A stretch of 64,000 bases of DNA from contig SEBU01000001.1 of NCBI GenBank assembly GCA_004173475.1, positions 620,001-684,000 of the forward strand. The letters run 5' to 3'. A model generated the notes under the pieces. It was not told where the DNA came from, did no database searches, and saw only the letters and a list, made by a program, of their open reading frames with translations. A program made the translations under genes and the position numbers. This document shows positions 17,592-27,251 of this stretch, piece by piece (position 1 is the first letter of the stretch; each line of letters opens with the position of its first letter). This DNA is from Gammaproteobacteria bacterium (GTDB taxonomy: Bacteria > Pseudomonadota > Gammaproteobacteria > Pseudomonadales > Cellvibrionaceae).

Positions 17592-20429
17592 ATGAGTAAC
17601 ACATTATCAGGCATTGCCCAAAAAAATTATCGATCGAAAAAGTTTAACGCGCAACCTTCATGTAATCGCACAATACTCGCAACAGTTTTAACTGGATTAA
17701 TATCATTTGTCCCTGCCGTAACTTTTGCCGCTGACCCTGCGGATGCCAAACCGAACAATACGGACAAAGACGCGACAAGCACGCAAGCGAATACCACCGG
17801 TAATTCCAGCGCGAACAAACCTGTTCAAAAATTAGGGCAAGTAAATGTGCGCGCTAAAAAAATAAAAACAATTGACGAAAAACATGATGAGCCGGTTTCG
17901 GTATCAGTCGTCACAGGTAAAGCCCTCGAGCGCGAATTAGCGCAAGATTACAATGCCATTTCAAAACGTCTTTCAAACGTTACGTTCAATCAATCCAACA
18001 CACGTGGTGCTTCGCTATCCATTCGCGGTCTTGGTAAACGAGCTTTCGCAGAAACACAAGATCCTAGCGTGCTGGTTGTACAGGATGGTGTTAGTTTTGG
18101 TTTAACATCGCTTGGAAATTTTGATTTTTACGATATTGAAACCGTTGAAAGTTACCGCGGCCCGCAAGGCACGACTGGTGGCAAAGGTGGTAGCTCAGGT
18201 GCAGTCTATGTAACCACCAAGCGCCCTTCTTTTACGCCCAGCTCGGATTTTTCAATTACCTACGGTCAACGCGACACCATTATTTTGAAAGCAGCAAGCG
18301 GGGGCCCGATTATTGAAGATTTATTGGCATGGCGTGGTGCAGTCGTTGTGAACAAAGGCAAAGGTTATTACAAAAGTGAATACGACGAAAATTATACGAT
18401 GTTCAACAAAAATCGTTTAAGTGGACGCGTGCAATTTTTATTAACACCTACAGAAAATTTCAGTGCGCGCTTGAGTGCAGATCTCGAACCTCACGCACCG
18501 CAATTACAAAACGGCTTGGCCTTTCGTCATGATCAACCATTGCTATTTGAAGACGGCAGCTTAACGGATCCCTCCGGAACAACAGCGCGCGCAAAACTTT
18601 ACGGTATCGCAGATAAGACTGGAGCAATAGTTACACCAGCGCGCGGATGGTTTGTCGGCCGTGACTATACCTACTACGGAAATTACACTAATGAGGAAAG
18701 AGCAGCCGTTAATTTTAATCAAAACCAGGGCCAAACAGTTTCAAACAAAGGCGCATCGCTCGAGCTTAACTACGATTTTGAAGCGAGCAAATTAACATCC
18801 ATCACTGCCTATCGTTATTTTAGTTTCGACGCACATAACGATGAAGGAACTCCGTTCGATATCAGCCGCGACGGCGGTGGCGGTGTTTATTACAACCAAT
18901 ATAGTCAGGAAATTAAAATTGCCTCAAACCCTGGCGGAGTATTTGATTACCAGGCGGGTGTGATCGCGTTTAAAACTGACAACGATATTGTTTCAAAAAC
19001 AGGTTGGGGCTCCGATGCCGGTGCATGGTTTGCAAATACTAATCAATACAACACGCTTGATCGAAATGCTACAGGCGCTAACCGAGGAGCCGGCCTGGCA
19101 CTATTAAGAGATTCGTTGGACGATGCATTAAAACGTGGTGATATTTGGGTGAAAACTCAAAGTAATGCAATTTACGGCCAAGGCGATTGGCATTGGAGTG
19201 AAGAGGCAACATTAACGGCGGGATTGCGTGTAGGCACCGAAGACCGTGAAACTACCGATGCAATTTTATTTAAAGCAAATGGTTCAGGCGGCGCGTTGAA
19301 TCCGGTTTCCGTGCGCGGTGTTCAGTTGGGCGGCTTCGCCTCAACGTCTAACGGTAATCTCAGCACGACTAATACGCCCGAGCAGTTAAGCCTCGCAGAT
19401 TCAGTTGCAAACCGCTATTACGGAGCAGCTATCACAACCACTGCCGGCGACGCTTACAATACCCTAACGGCTGAACAAAAAAATCAGGTCGCCGCGGCAA
19501 AAGGTATTCGCTCTGTGCAAATTGGTCAGTTGTTTAACAAAGTCACGGATACTTATGAAGACACGCTGTACACAACTCACGTGAGCCAACGCTATAAGTT
19601 CAACGAATTATTAACAGGGTACGTATCTTGGCAGCATGGTGAAAAACCAGGTACAGGTTTTAATATTAATGGTGTACCAACCGGTGTTAAACCTGAAACA
19701 ACGGATGCTTTTGAGATTGGTGTTAAATCTTTCGCATTTGAAAATACCCTAACGTTGAATGCCGATATTTTCGTAATGGATATTGATGATTATCAACAGG
19801 CCATTCGGGTTGTAGATGAATTTACTACTTCAGCAAACCTGGCCGCGATAGATCCTGCGTTAACAGGTGATGCATTGGAGTCTGCAAAGAACGCTGCGGT
19901 TGCTTATCTCAGCACGCAAGGGAATGTTAATAAAGTACAAGTGAAAGGTTTTGAGTTTGACGGAACCTATATCGGCATTGAAAATTTTACCTTCCGCTTT
20001 AGCGGCGCCTATAACGATGCGCATTACGAAGATTTTAAAAACTCGCCGAAACCGGATGAGCTCGCCTACTTAAAAGAGCCATTTGTGGATCGAAGCGGAA
20101 AAGCCCTGCCTGGCGCTGCAAAATGGACGATCAATCTCGGAGCCGAATATCGTCACGCGGTATTCAACAATTTTGAATTTCACACTAGTCTCAATGCGGC
20201 ATACACCAGCAAGTATTTAACCAGTGATACCTTGTCTAGTTATAGTCTGGTTCCCGGCTACACGTTACTCGATGGTTCAATAGGTTTAAGTACCTTTGAT
20301 AATAAGTTTGATGTGAGCCTTATCGTGAAAAACTTATCGGATCAACGTCCGCATGAAATAGCCTGGACCACTTACGAACCCTACCCGTACCCACGTTGGG
20401 TTGGCTTATCTTTCACTAACCATTTTTAA
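17592..20429 (+). CDS. TonB-dependent outer-membrane receptor (second paralogue)
   Basis: 945 residues from an ATG at 17592 with GGAGAG 8 nt upstream; the longer in-frame start has no ribosome-binding site. Signal segment ends near VTFA-AD, then an Asn/Thr/Lys linker. The plug has VNVRAKKIKTIDEKHDEPVS, SIRGLGKRAF, IETVESYRGPQGTTGGKGG and AVYVTTKRPSF; the barrel ends in V-G-L-S-F-T-N-H-F. It matches the minus-strand receptor along its length, including a shared extracellular-type segment (SLADSVANRYYG here, SLADKVANKYYG there). Both carry a GTPFDI segment. The substrate is unknown. Confidence 0.93.
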   Translation: MSNTLSGIAQKNYRSKKFNAQPSCNRTILATVLTGLISFVPAVTFAADPADAKPNNTDKDATSTQANTTGNSSANKPVQKLGQVNVRAKKIKTIDEKHDEPVSVSVVTGKALERELAQDYNAISKRLSNVTFNQSNTRGASLSIRGLGKRAFAETQDPSVLVVQDGVSFGLTSLGNFDFYDIETVESYRGPQGTTGGKGGSSGAVYVTTKRPSFTPSSDFSITYGQRDTIILKAASGGPIIEDLLAWRGAVVVNKGKGYYKSEYDENYTMFNKNRLSGRVQFLLTPTENFSARLSADLEPHAPQLQNGLAFRHDQPLLFEDGSLTDPSGTTARAKLYGIADKTGAIVTPARGWFVGRDYTYYGNYTNEERAAVNFNQNQGQTVSNKGASLELNYDFEASKLTSITAYRYFSFDAHNDEGTPFDISRDGGGGVYYNQYSQEIKIASNPGGVFDYQAGVIAFKTDNDIVSKTGWGSDAGAWFANTNQYNTLDRNATGANRGAGLALLRDSLDDALKRGDIWVKTQSNAIYGQGDWHWSEEATLTAGLRVGTEDRETTDAILFKANGSGGALNPVSVRGVQLGGFASTSNGNLSTTNTPEQLSLADSVANRYYGAAITTTAGDAYNTLTAEQKNQVAAAKGIRSVQIGQLFNKVTDTYEDTLYTTHVSQRYKFNELLTGYVSWQHGEKPGTGFNINGVPTGVKPETTDAFEIGVKSFAFENTLTLNADIFVMDIDDYQQAIRVVDEFTTSANLAAIDPALTGDALESAKNAAVAYLSTQGNVNKVQVKGFEFDGTYIGIENFTFRFSGAYNDAHYEDFKNSPKPDELAYLKEPFVDRSGKALPGAAKWTINLGAEYRHAVFNNFEFHTSLNAAYTSKYLTSDTLSSYSLVPGYTLLDGSIGLSTFDNKFDVSLIVKNLSDQRPHEIAWTTYEPYPYPRWVGLSFTNHF

Positions 20430-20661
20430 AATTAATTGAGTTTAGCTATCGATGTTTAAATCAAACCCCGGTAACTATTTTATGGGATGCTGTATTTTTC
20501 ATTATATTTTTTATCGAGTGTGTGTTTTTAAGCAGACAACAGTCCGATATGTTTAAATAATGCAATCTACTACCAGCAAATAGCGATAAACCAATCACTA
20601 TTTACTGGTATAACGATTGCATTAACTGCTTTTGATATTAATCCAATACTGAGGAGTAGTG

Positions 20662-20943
20662 ATGACAACTCAAGGTCTAACCGATGCCGCTGGCAATTTC
20701 GGCAGCCCATTACAACTGTTAATAATTCTTGCTGTAGTGTTACTCTTATTTGGCGGCAAACGACTACGCAATTTAGGTGGTGATTTGGGTAGCGCTATCA
20801 AAGGTTTTAAAAATGCTGTAGCGCCCAGCGAATCAGAAAAGCCTAAGGATGAACACCAGGCACCCTACCAACTTGGCAACGAGCAAGCGGAGTTAATAAG
20901 ATCCGTCAGTAGCGAAAAGCCTCCTGTGAATCGTGCCGGTTAA
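20662..20943 (+). CDS. tatA: Twin-arginine translocase subunit TatA
   Basis: 93 residues from the ATG at 20662 with GAGGAG upstream; the GTG one codon earlier is less likely. It has a short N-terminal stretch, one membrane helix ([20 protein letters not shown]), and the amphipathic helix [16 protein letters not shown] with the conserved FGGKRL hinge. This is TatA/E. TatA forms the size-adapting pore for folded proteins. tatB follows after 46 nt, but tatC does not. Tat substrates in the window include the DUF1501 protein and probably the sulfatase. Confidence 0.92.
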   Translation: MTTQGLTDAAGNFGSPLQLLIILAVVLLLFGGKRLRNLGGDLGSAIKGFKNAVAPSESEKPKDEHQAPYQLGNEQAELIRSVSSEKPPVNRAG

Positions 20944-20989
20944 TTGTTTTTTTTGCGTACTCAACATGAGTAAAAAAATGAGAGCATGA

Positions 20990-21451
20990 ATGTTTGATAT
21001 TGGTTTCTCTGAATTAATAGTTTGCGCCATCGTGGGTTTGGTCGTGATAGGCCCTGAGCGCTTACCTGAGGCTATACGCACGGTAGGCCTCTGGATAGGT
21101 CGTATTAAACGGGGCTTACGTGAAACGCGTGAAGAACTTGAACGTCAAGTGGGCATGGAAGATGTTCGCAGACAACTTCACACAGAAGAAATGATGCGCA
21201 CCCTGGCGGACATGCAAGAAGAAATTGATACTGCACTTAATTATGAACGTATGGGGAAAAATAAACTTGTCGCAGAATCTTTAACCAGCCCTTCAACAAG
21301 CTCGGAAGTAACTGCTAACGACTCCCACAGTCTGATCCACCATGAAAACCCATCTAATATTGATTCAGCTACTCACAAGGATGATGTATTAATTAAATCC
21401 ACGTCTATTAAGGCCTTTGAAAAAACTGAAGCACAAATAGTCCATCACTAA
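20990..21451 (+). CDS. tatB: Twin-arginine translocase subunit TatB
   Basis: 153 residues beginning FDIGFSELIVCAIVGLVVIGPERLP, the signature N-terminus of TatB, followed by a long amphipathic charged region (RRIKRGLRETREELERQ-like) and a low-complexity Ser/Thr/His tail. TatB together with TatC makes the signal-peptide receptor. No tatC lies downstream; the next gene begins 444 nt later and is unrelated. The set is therefore either a second, partial tat locus that relies on TatC from elsewhere, or a rearranged one. Confidence 0.92.
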   Translation: MFDIGFSELIVCAIVGLVVIGPERLPEAIRTVGLWIGRIKRGLRETREELERQVGMEDVRRQLHTEEMMRTLADMQEEIDTALNYERMGKNKLVAESLTSPSTSSEVTANDSHSLIHHENPSNIDSATHKDDVLIKSTSIKAFEKTEAQIVHH

Positions 21452-21895
21452 AATATTCGTCCTCGCCGCAAAATGAGCTGAACATCCTGAATGATCAGCT
21501 TGCCTCCTTTATTTTTTATAATTTAAATTCACACATCTATCGCTCGCTTACTGCTTGCCATTTCACTGCTTTGATATCAACAAATATTTAAATCTACAAT
21601 GCTCAATAATCACCACGATAATTTTTTAAGCGGGATATTTTTAAACTGACATCGTTAAATATCACCTTTATGGCGCCTATTTCGAAGCAAATAATAAAAT
21701 TAGAAAATTTTATGGTGTGGGCATGACCTTTGCAAAACAAGAAAAATATCGACGAAGAAAGTAAATGTTATTGGGCGTAAGGGTTATGAATGGATTCTCG
21801 TTACCTGTGCTGCCCAAGGAAATTTTCTATTTTTAATACTTTTACACATCCTAAAAATTTACTGCGTATTTAATTTAAATCTCTAAGGAAATTTT
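21452..21895. other. Intergenic region where tatC would be expected; none seen
   Basis: 444 bases without a plausible ORF. I looked for TatC-like membrane segments on both strands and saw none, nor any obvious tatC relic. AT-rich sequence near the right end probably holds the promoter of the next gene. Confidence 0.55.
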
Positions 21896-23374
21896 ATGAA
21901 AAAAATATTTTTTACCAAAACACTATTGGCAGCGCTCACCGTGGCAGCGCTCTCAGCCCAAGCCGCCAGCTTGCAAAGCGCTGCTGATTTTCTAAAAGCA
22001 AAAGACACAAAGACTATCGAATTTTCCGGTACAGGTAGTTGGTATCAGTTTGGCCAAGCGCCAGCGCCGACTTTGTCTTGGCCAAAATTTGAAGTGAGTA
22101 GTTACAACGCCAGCATCAACTACGAAAAATCTGCAGCACACGTGCAGATTGTGCGCAAGCAAGCACTTGAAGCAGGCCGCAATAGACCCGCACCTGTCGA
22201 ACAAAAGCCTGACCAATATCTCAGTGGCAATCTTGCATGGAATGTGGCCCCGCCCGCGAATTCCGCGCCGGGTACCGCCGCAATCCCATCTGCGCAACCT
22301 GCTGCTGCTGAAGAGCGTAACGCAGAAATATGGTCTACTCCACAAGGCTTCGTGAGTGCAGCTTTGGCAAGTAAAGCCACAGAGAAACCCGCTAAAGGTG
22401 GAGTGGAGGTATCGTTTAAAAATGGTAAATATTCGTACGTGGGGCTAATCAATGCTAAAAATCAGGTTGAATCTGTTAAGACCTGGATCGACAATCCTGT
22501 ACTAGGCGATACATTGTACGAAACGAAATTTAGCGATTACCAGGATTTCGCCGGTACACAATTTCCTCGCCACATTGTTCGTCAACAAGGCGGTCATCCA
22601 GTGCTCGATATTAACGTTAGCGCTGTTAAAGCCAACACACCGGTGGATATTGCTGTACCTACAGAGATTGCGAGCGCTAAACCTGCAAATGTGAATGTTG
22701 TTGCGAATAAATTAGCAGAGGGTGTTTATTACCTGACAGGTGGCTCACATCATAGTCTTGCCATTGATCAGAAAGACCATATTGTGATTGTTGAGGCACC
22801 TTTAAATGAAGAGCGTTCGCTGGCTGTTATCGCAAAAGCAAAAGAAGCAATTCCGAACAAGCCTATTAAATACCTTATCAATACACACGCCCATTTTGAT
22901 CACTCTGGAGGTCTTCGCACTTACGTGGCCGAAGGCGTAACCATCGTTACGCATCAGGACAACAAAGCTTACTATCAAAAAGTTTGGGCTGAACCACACT
23001 CCATAAATCCTGATCGTTTAGCAAGTTCGAAAAAATCAGCAACCTTCGAAACCTTTAAAGATAAACATGTGCTTACCGATGGTAGCCGTAAAATTGAAAT
23101 TTACCCCATCGCAGGCAACAGTCATAACGACGCCTTTGCATTAGTGTATTTGCCAAAAGAGAAAATTTTATCTGAAGCTGATGCTTACACGCCCTTGGCC
23201 CCAGGTGCTACGCCACCAGCAAGTGTTAATCCATACTCGGTTAACCTTTATGAAAATATCCAAAAATTAAAGCTGGATGTTGATCAAATAGCTGGCTTAC
23301 ACGGCCCAAGCGTCGTTAAGTTGGCGGACTTGAAAAGCTATATTGGCATTAAAGAAGTTGGTGTTAATCCGTAA
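21896..23374 (+). CDS. Exported metallo-beta-lactamase-fold hydrolase
   Basis: 492 residues with a signal peptide ending AQA-A. An N-terminal beta-rich region of about 260 residues precedes the MBL domain. The domain holds the zinc motif HAHFDH at 331-336 (NTHAHFDHSGGL), a later AGNSHNDAFALVYLP His site, and EADAYTP near the third metal ligand. The two-part layout with a YKxxFSDYQDFAGTQFPRHI segment is that of periplasmic MBL-fold proteins of unassigned substrate. It is probably a hydrolase of an ester, lactone or sulfate; this is inference. It is not a typical beta-lactamase because of the long N-terminal domain. Confidence 0.82.
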   Translation: MKKIFFTKTLLAALTVAALSAQAASLQSAADFLKAKDTKTIEFSGTGSWYQFGQAPAPTLSWPKFEVSSYNASINYEKSAAHVQIVRKQALEAGRNRPAPVEQKPDQYLSGNLAWNVAPPANSAPGTAAIPSAQPAAAEERNAEIWSTPQGFVSAALASKATEKPAKGGVEVSFKNGKYSYVGLINAKNQVESVKTWIDNPVLGDTLYETKFSDYQDFAGTQFPRHIVRQQGGHPVLDINVSAVKANTPVDIAVPTEIASAKPANVNVVANKLAEGVYYLTGGSHHSLAIDQKDHIVIVEAPLNEERSLAVIAKAKEAIPNKPIKYLINTHAHFDHSGGLRTYVAEGVTIVTHQDNKAYYQKVWAEPHSINPDRLASSKKSATFETFKDKHVLTDGSRKIEIYPIAGNSHNDAFALVYLPKEKILSEADAYTPLAPGATPPASVNPYSVNLYENIQKLKLDVDQIAGLHGPSVVKLADLKSYIGIKEVGVNP

Positions 23375-23394
23375 CTTAAAACTTGTTTGGTCTA

Positions 23395-23426
23395 CGAAAA
23401 TGCCGGATTTTTTCCGACATTTTCTT
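23395..23426. terminator. Terminator hairpin between convergent genes
   Basis: AAAATGCCGGA and TCCGACATTTT pair with one G-T wobble around TTTTT. It lies between convergent genes ending at 23374 and 23451 and may serve both. Confidence 0.7.
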
Positions 23427-23450
23427 AGACAATTAGGTTCGCTGATTTTT

Positions 23451-24473
23451 TTAATTTAATGGAATCCCTATATCCTTAAGCTGAGAGATAATTTCAGCAT
23501 GCAAAGGAACACCCTCACGCAAATTTTTTTCTCGCGCATCCCAACCGCGTTCACCTGGGTATTGAAATGGTGCGGCTTCTTCGCTCAAATATTTCAAAAA
23601 ATCCTTAACGCGATTTTGAAACATTTCAGGTTCTATAAACGCTTCCACATTTAACGCGATAAAAATCTTAGAAGCATTTGCATCGATTCCACTTTTATCT
23701 AGCGCAAACAATTCTTGTGTAAACGCCGCGCCCGCAAGCGCGGCTGTTAACATTTCCATCATCAATGCGAGCCCAGCGCCTTTATGCTCTCCCATAGGTA
23801 AAACTGCGCCCGATAAAATTTCCTTTGCATCATTGGAAGGATTTCCTTCAGCATCTATACCCCAATTAGCAGGAACCTCCCGTCCCTCACGCAACCAGGT
23901 AGATACTTTCCCGACGGCAGCCTGACTCATGGCCATATCGAGCACTAGGGGATTACTGTTTCCAACACCAGGAATACCTATGGCAAGGGGGTTATTCCCA
24001 ATAACTCTCTTTTTAGCGCCCCATATCGCCATAGTCGGCATGGCATTTGTTGTACAAATACCGATGAATCCAGCTTGAGCTGCACGGCTCGCGTACGCGT
24101 GGGCACGCCCCCAATGCGTGGTGTTTTTTGCAAGGCAGACTCCAACTCCAAATTTTCTTGCACGGTCAATAGCTGATTGCATTGCAGTTGCAGCTACAAA
24201 CCGACCTGGGCCATTCTCGCAATCAAGTACGCAAATTGCCCCCAAGTCTCGCAATGTTTTTAAAGTAGGAGTGGGTTTAACGCGATTTTCTTCCAATGCT
24301 TTAAGCAAGCCAGGCAACATGCGAACACCGTGCGATGGCACCTCCAACAAATCAGCCTCTGCCATAATTTCCGCTTCAATGTTCGCATTAAGTTCAGGCA
24401 CACCCGCTGCTTGCAAACGCGCACTCAACAATGCGCATAATTTTTTGTATTCAATTCGAAAGTATTCACTCAT
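23451..24473 (-). CDS. Malate/L-lactate dehydrogenase family (Ldh2-type) oxidoreductase
   Basis: 340 residues from the ATG at 24473, chosen because GGAA lies just upstream; an ATG six codons earlier has no ribosome-binding site. Family motifs include EVPSHGVRMLPGLL near the N-terminus, GPGRFVAATAMQSAI, NTTHWGRAHAYA, IGICTTNAMPTM, NPLAIGIP and GEHKGAGLALMMEML. Members use NAD(P)H to reduce 2-oxoacids such as oxaloacetate, 2,3-diketogulonate or ureidoglycolate-type substrates. Cytoplasmic (no signal peptide). It is isolated on the minus strand, so the true substrate cannot be told from context. Confidence 0.88.
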   Translation of the reverse strand: MSEYFRIEYKKLCALLSARLQAAGVPELNANIEAEIMAEADLLEVPSHGVRMLPGLLKALEENRVKPTPTLKTLRDLGAICVLDCENGPGRFVAATAMQSAIDRARKFGVGVCLAKNTTHWGRAHAYASRAAQAGFIGICTTNAMPTMAIWGAKKRVIGNNPLAIGIPGVGNSNPLVLDMAMSQAAVGKVSTWLREGREVPANWGIDAEGNPSNDAKEILSGAVLPMGEHKGAGLALMMEMLTAALAGAAFTQELFALDKSGIDANASKIFIALNVEAFIEPEMFQNRVKDFLKYLSEEAAPFQYPGERGWDAREKNLREGVPLHAEIISQLKDIGIPLN

Positions 24474-24857
24474 AAAATTTCCGACACGCATTGGTTGGGT
24501 TTAAAAAACTTACAGGAAACTTATTTTTACGGCGCCGCCACCTTACCGATTTCTAATAATCAATTGGATTGTTTTAAATAGAACTATCCACCTCAGCGCT
24601 GTTGATTATTCATCACGCAATTTAATCGCCTGCTCAAATAAAAACATTTTTAAAAAAAATATAATTAATTGTTTAAATATAAACACTCATATTGTTGAGA
24701 ATTCTTATTAACAAGCGAGTAGATGTTTATATTAACGCTCAACTTGCTTAATTTTTAATCCGCGAATAGTCATTCTTCTACGAAAAATATCAGGTTTCAC
24801 ATTGGCCTAATGTTTGCTGAAGCGAAAGTATATTAACTCATGCGCTGGAGATATTTC
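24474..24857. promoter_or_regulatory. Divergent intergenic region with an ATATAAACA inverted repeat
   Basis: 384 bases. ATATAAACA (24677-24685) and TGTTTATAT (24724-24732) form a perfect 9-bp inverted repeat 38 nt apart, about 130 nt upstream of the DUF6152 gene. Similar TAAACATT words occur upstream of tonB. No ORF was seen. Confidence 0.45.
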
Positions 24858-25313
24858 ATGATTACCCGTTTTATAAATTTGCCTGCAGTAATCCTAGGCA
24901 AATATGCGACTTTTACTTTAGGGCTAGTAGCTGGTGTAGGGCTTTCACTAAGCGCACAGGCTCACCATGCTTTCTCCGCCGAATTTGATGCGCAAAAGCC
25001 AATTGAATTGAAAGGCACCATCACCCAGGCTCGCTGGGTAAATCCACACAGCTGGATTTATGTAGATGTTAAAGATAAAGACGGAAATGTCAGCAACTGG
25101 GGTTTTGAATTTGGCGCACCTTTTAGTTTGAAACAAAAAGGTTTAACGAAAACTACGTTGCCGGTAGGTACCGAAATTTCCCTGAAAGGCTACAGATCCA
25201 AAAATGGAGAAAATTACGCCTATTCCACCAGCATTACGCTCGCGAACGGGACTGTGTATCAAACTGGCGGCGCTCAAGATGCCCCTGAACCCACCGCAGC
25301 TGCGAAACCATAA
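24858..25313 (+). CDS. DUF6152 exported protein
   Basis: 151 residues from the ATG at 24858 with GGAG 8 nt upstream. A hydrophobic signal (TLGLVAGVGLSLSAQA) ends at AHHAFSAEFD, the hallmark mature N-terminus of DUF6152, followed by LKGTITQARWVNPHSWIYVDV and GFEFGAPFSLKQKG. This is a small beta-barrel-like periplasmic family of unknown function. It is 15 nt upstream of two secreted proteins that share a GDSRGHWEG motif; DUF6152 is often seen with such partners (family knowledge). Confidence 0.82.
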   Translation: MITRFINLPAVILGKYATFTLGLVAGVGLSLSAQAHHAFSAEFDAQKPIELKGTITQARWVNPHSWIYVDVKDKDGNVSNWGFEFGAPFSLKQKGLTKTTLPVGTEISLKGYRSKNGENYAYSTSITLANGTVYQTGGAQDAPEPTAAAKP

Positions 25314-25328
25314 TAATAAGGTTAGTAA

Positions 25329-26156
25329 ATGTTTTTGGAGAAAATGTTGTTGAAATCTATCGCGAAGTCTCGTTTATTTTTACATAAAACTGTTTTGGTG
25401 TTTGTCGGTTTATTATGTTCAGCCGCCAGTATTGCTGGAGAAAAAATTCCAAAACTAAATGGTCACCCGGATTTTTCAGGAATTTGGCAAACCACCAGTG
25501 CAGCCGATTATGATCTTGAGCCGCATGGTATGCGCGTGGACGCACCGCCCGGCCCAGGAATTGTAGAGGGAAATGAAATTCCTTATTTACCCAAAGCGCT
25601 TGAGCAAAAAAAAATTAATTTTGCAAATCGTTTAACGGACGATCCGCGCTTGAAAGGCTGGACCTTAGGCGTTCCACGCGGCATTTATTACCCCGAACCT
25701 TTCCAGATTTTTCAACGCCCACGCGATATCACTATTTTCCATCAGTTTGGTCATTCTGTGAGAACAATCCATACCAATGGCACAACCCATCCCGATGATC
25801 CAAACGACTGGTGGTTTGGCGATTCGCGCGGACATTGGGAAGGTGACACCCTTGTTGTGGATGTAAAACATTTTAACGACGGTACATGGTTTGATCGCGC
25901 TGGCAATTTCCACAGCGATGCACTGCACGTTGTAGAGCGCTGGAAATTTCTGGACGCCAATACCCTGACTTACCAAGCTACCATTGAGGATGCTAAAGTT
26001 TTTAGCAGACCATGGACTATCAATGTCATTTTGTATCGTCATCGCGAGCCGAATTTTCAATTAATCGAAGATTATCGTTTCACTCTGGAGTACGACAAAT
26101 ATTATCCCTATCCCGCAGAGTCAGCACCGGCGGCAACAAACCCAGCGTCTAAATAG
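25329..26156 (+). CDS. Exported protein with GDSRGHWEG motif (first copy)
   Basis: 275 residues; a signal peptide ends near AASIA-G. The mature protein starts with KLNGHPDFSGIWQ, then has a proline-rich middle and the block FGDSRGHWEGDTLVVDVKHF, followed by HVVERWKFLDANTLTYQATIEDAKVFSRPWT. The repeating beta-strand pattern suggests a beta-sandwich or barrel. The family is widespread and not characterised. Its paralogue follows after 12 nt. A second ATG at 25344 with GGAG close upstream is an alternative start. No catalytic residues can be named. Confidence 0.7.
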   Translation: MFLEKMLLKSIAKSRLFLHKTVLVFVGLLCSAASIAGEKIPKLNGHPDFSGIWQTTSAADYDLEPHGMRVDAPPGPGIVEGNEIPYLPKALEQKKINFANRLTDDPRLKGWTLGVPRGIYYPEPFQIFQRPRDITIFHQFGHSVRTIHTNGTTHPDDPNDWWFGDSRGHWEGDTLVVDVKHFNDGTWFDRAGNFHSDALHVVERWKFLDANTLTYQATIEDAKVFSRPWTINVILYRHREPNFQLIEDYRFTLEYDKYYPYPAESAPAATNPASK

Positions 26157-26168
26157 GAGGAAAAATAA

Positions 26169-27185
26169 ATGAAGATTAATTTAAAACCTCGCTATTTAGT
26201 GAGTACATTTTTTTCGACATGCCTGGCAGGTTTATCGCTAGCGACATGGGCGCAAGACGTACCAGTAGATCGTGCAACCTTTCCAAAATTTGAGCGCGAA
26301 AATTACATCTACGAAGTTAAATCCGAAAAATGGAAAGGTCCAAAATTATCTGATGGCCAACCTGATGTCCAAGGCCAATGGTCTAATACCATTAGTAACC
26401 ACAATAACCTGGTTAATCCGCAAGGTGGTGGCGGAGGTGGCGGTGGCGGAAACCGCAGCGCAGATCAAAAGCGGGCACCAAGCCGTGTGATAGACCCAGA
26501 GGATGGACAGGTACCCTTTCAACCATGGGCGCGCGAGCTGCAAAAAGATTATGCCGCGCATTTGTTGAACCCGATTAAACCCGAGTACATTGAACCACTC
26601 GCACGTTGTGCTCCCGCTGGTCCTTCAAAATCTTTTATGTGGCATGGTTACGAGATTCGCCAATTCCCTGGCTACGTTTTATTCCTGTTCGATTCAGGGT
26701 CGCGAATTATCCATTTGGATAAAAAGCCTCATTTACCTGAAAATATAAAACTTTGGAATGGCGATTCGCGCGGGCATTGGGAAGGTAATACGTTGGTGGT
26801 AGATGTTACCAACAACAATTCCAAATCCCGCTTCGGCCGCAATGGCGAGTTTGCAAGTGAGAACGCGCATATTGCAGAAAAGTTTATTTTCGATAACAAT
26901 CGTGAGCGTTTTACCTATCAGGCAACCTATACGGATCCAACGGTATATACTCGCCCGTGGACTTTGGCTATACCTAACCGTCGCGTTGAGAAATTCGCGG
27001 AAGATGGCTGGAATAATCAGCTCGGCGTAGCCAAGTATGACCCACAGTACGAACAGGATAAAAATAACAAACGCGCAAGTAATGAGTTGTTACTCGAACC
27101 CTACGAGCAAATCTGTACAGAAAATAACGGTGGTTTCGGTGGTGGAGCGGTGAAACGAACTGCAAACAATACACCTGCGCCTTAA
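26169..27185 (+). CDS. Exported protein with GDSRGHWEG motif (second copy)
   Basis: 338 residues with a signal peptide ending ATWA-Q. It shares with the previous gene the NGDSRGHWEGNTLVVDVTN block, the FIFDNNRERFTYQATYTDPTVYTRPWTL block and a DGQPDVQGQW start. A run of nine glycines encoded by repeated GGN codons (about 26425-26450) and further Gly/Asn segments near the C-terminus are unusual. AGGAGG lies upstream of the ATG. Function unknown. Tandem placement suggests a heteromeric complex or two related ligands. Confidence 0.7.
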   Translation: MKINLKPRYLVSTFFSTCLAGLSLATWAQDVPVDRATFPKFERENYIYEVKSEKWKGPKLSDGQPDVQGQWSNTISNHNNLVNPQGGGGGGGGGNRSADQKRAPSRVIDPEDGQVPFQPWARELQKDYAAHLLNPIKPEYIEPLARCAPAGPSKSFMWHGYEIRQFPGYVLFLFDSGSRIIHLDKKPHLPENIKLWNGDSRGHWEGNTLVVDVTNNNSKSRFGRNGEFASENAHIAEKFIFDNNRERFTYQATYTDPTVYTRPWTLAIPNRRVEKFAEDGWNNQLGVAKYDPQYEQDKNNKRASNELLLEPYEQICTENNGGFGGGAVKRTANNTPAP

Positions 27186-27251
27186 AAGTTTTGGTGCTGG
27201 CCAGCACCAGAAAATGAAGCAATAAAATGACAATTGACTTGGAGCACAACC

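Noticed and set aside
21896-23374. Antibiotic-resistance beta-lactamase
   Set aside because: The MBL motif is present, but the long N-terminal domain and total length do not match class B beta-lactamases.
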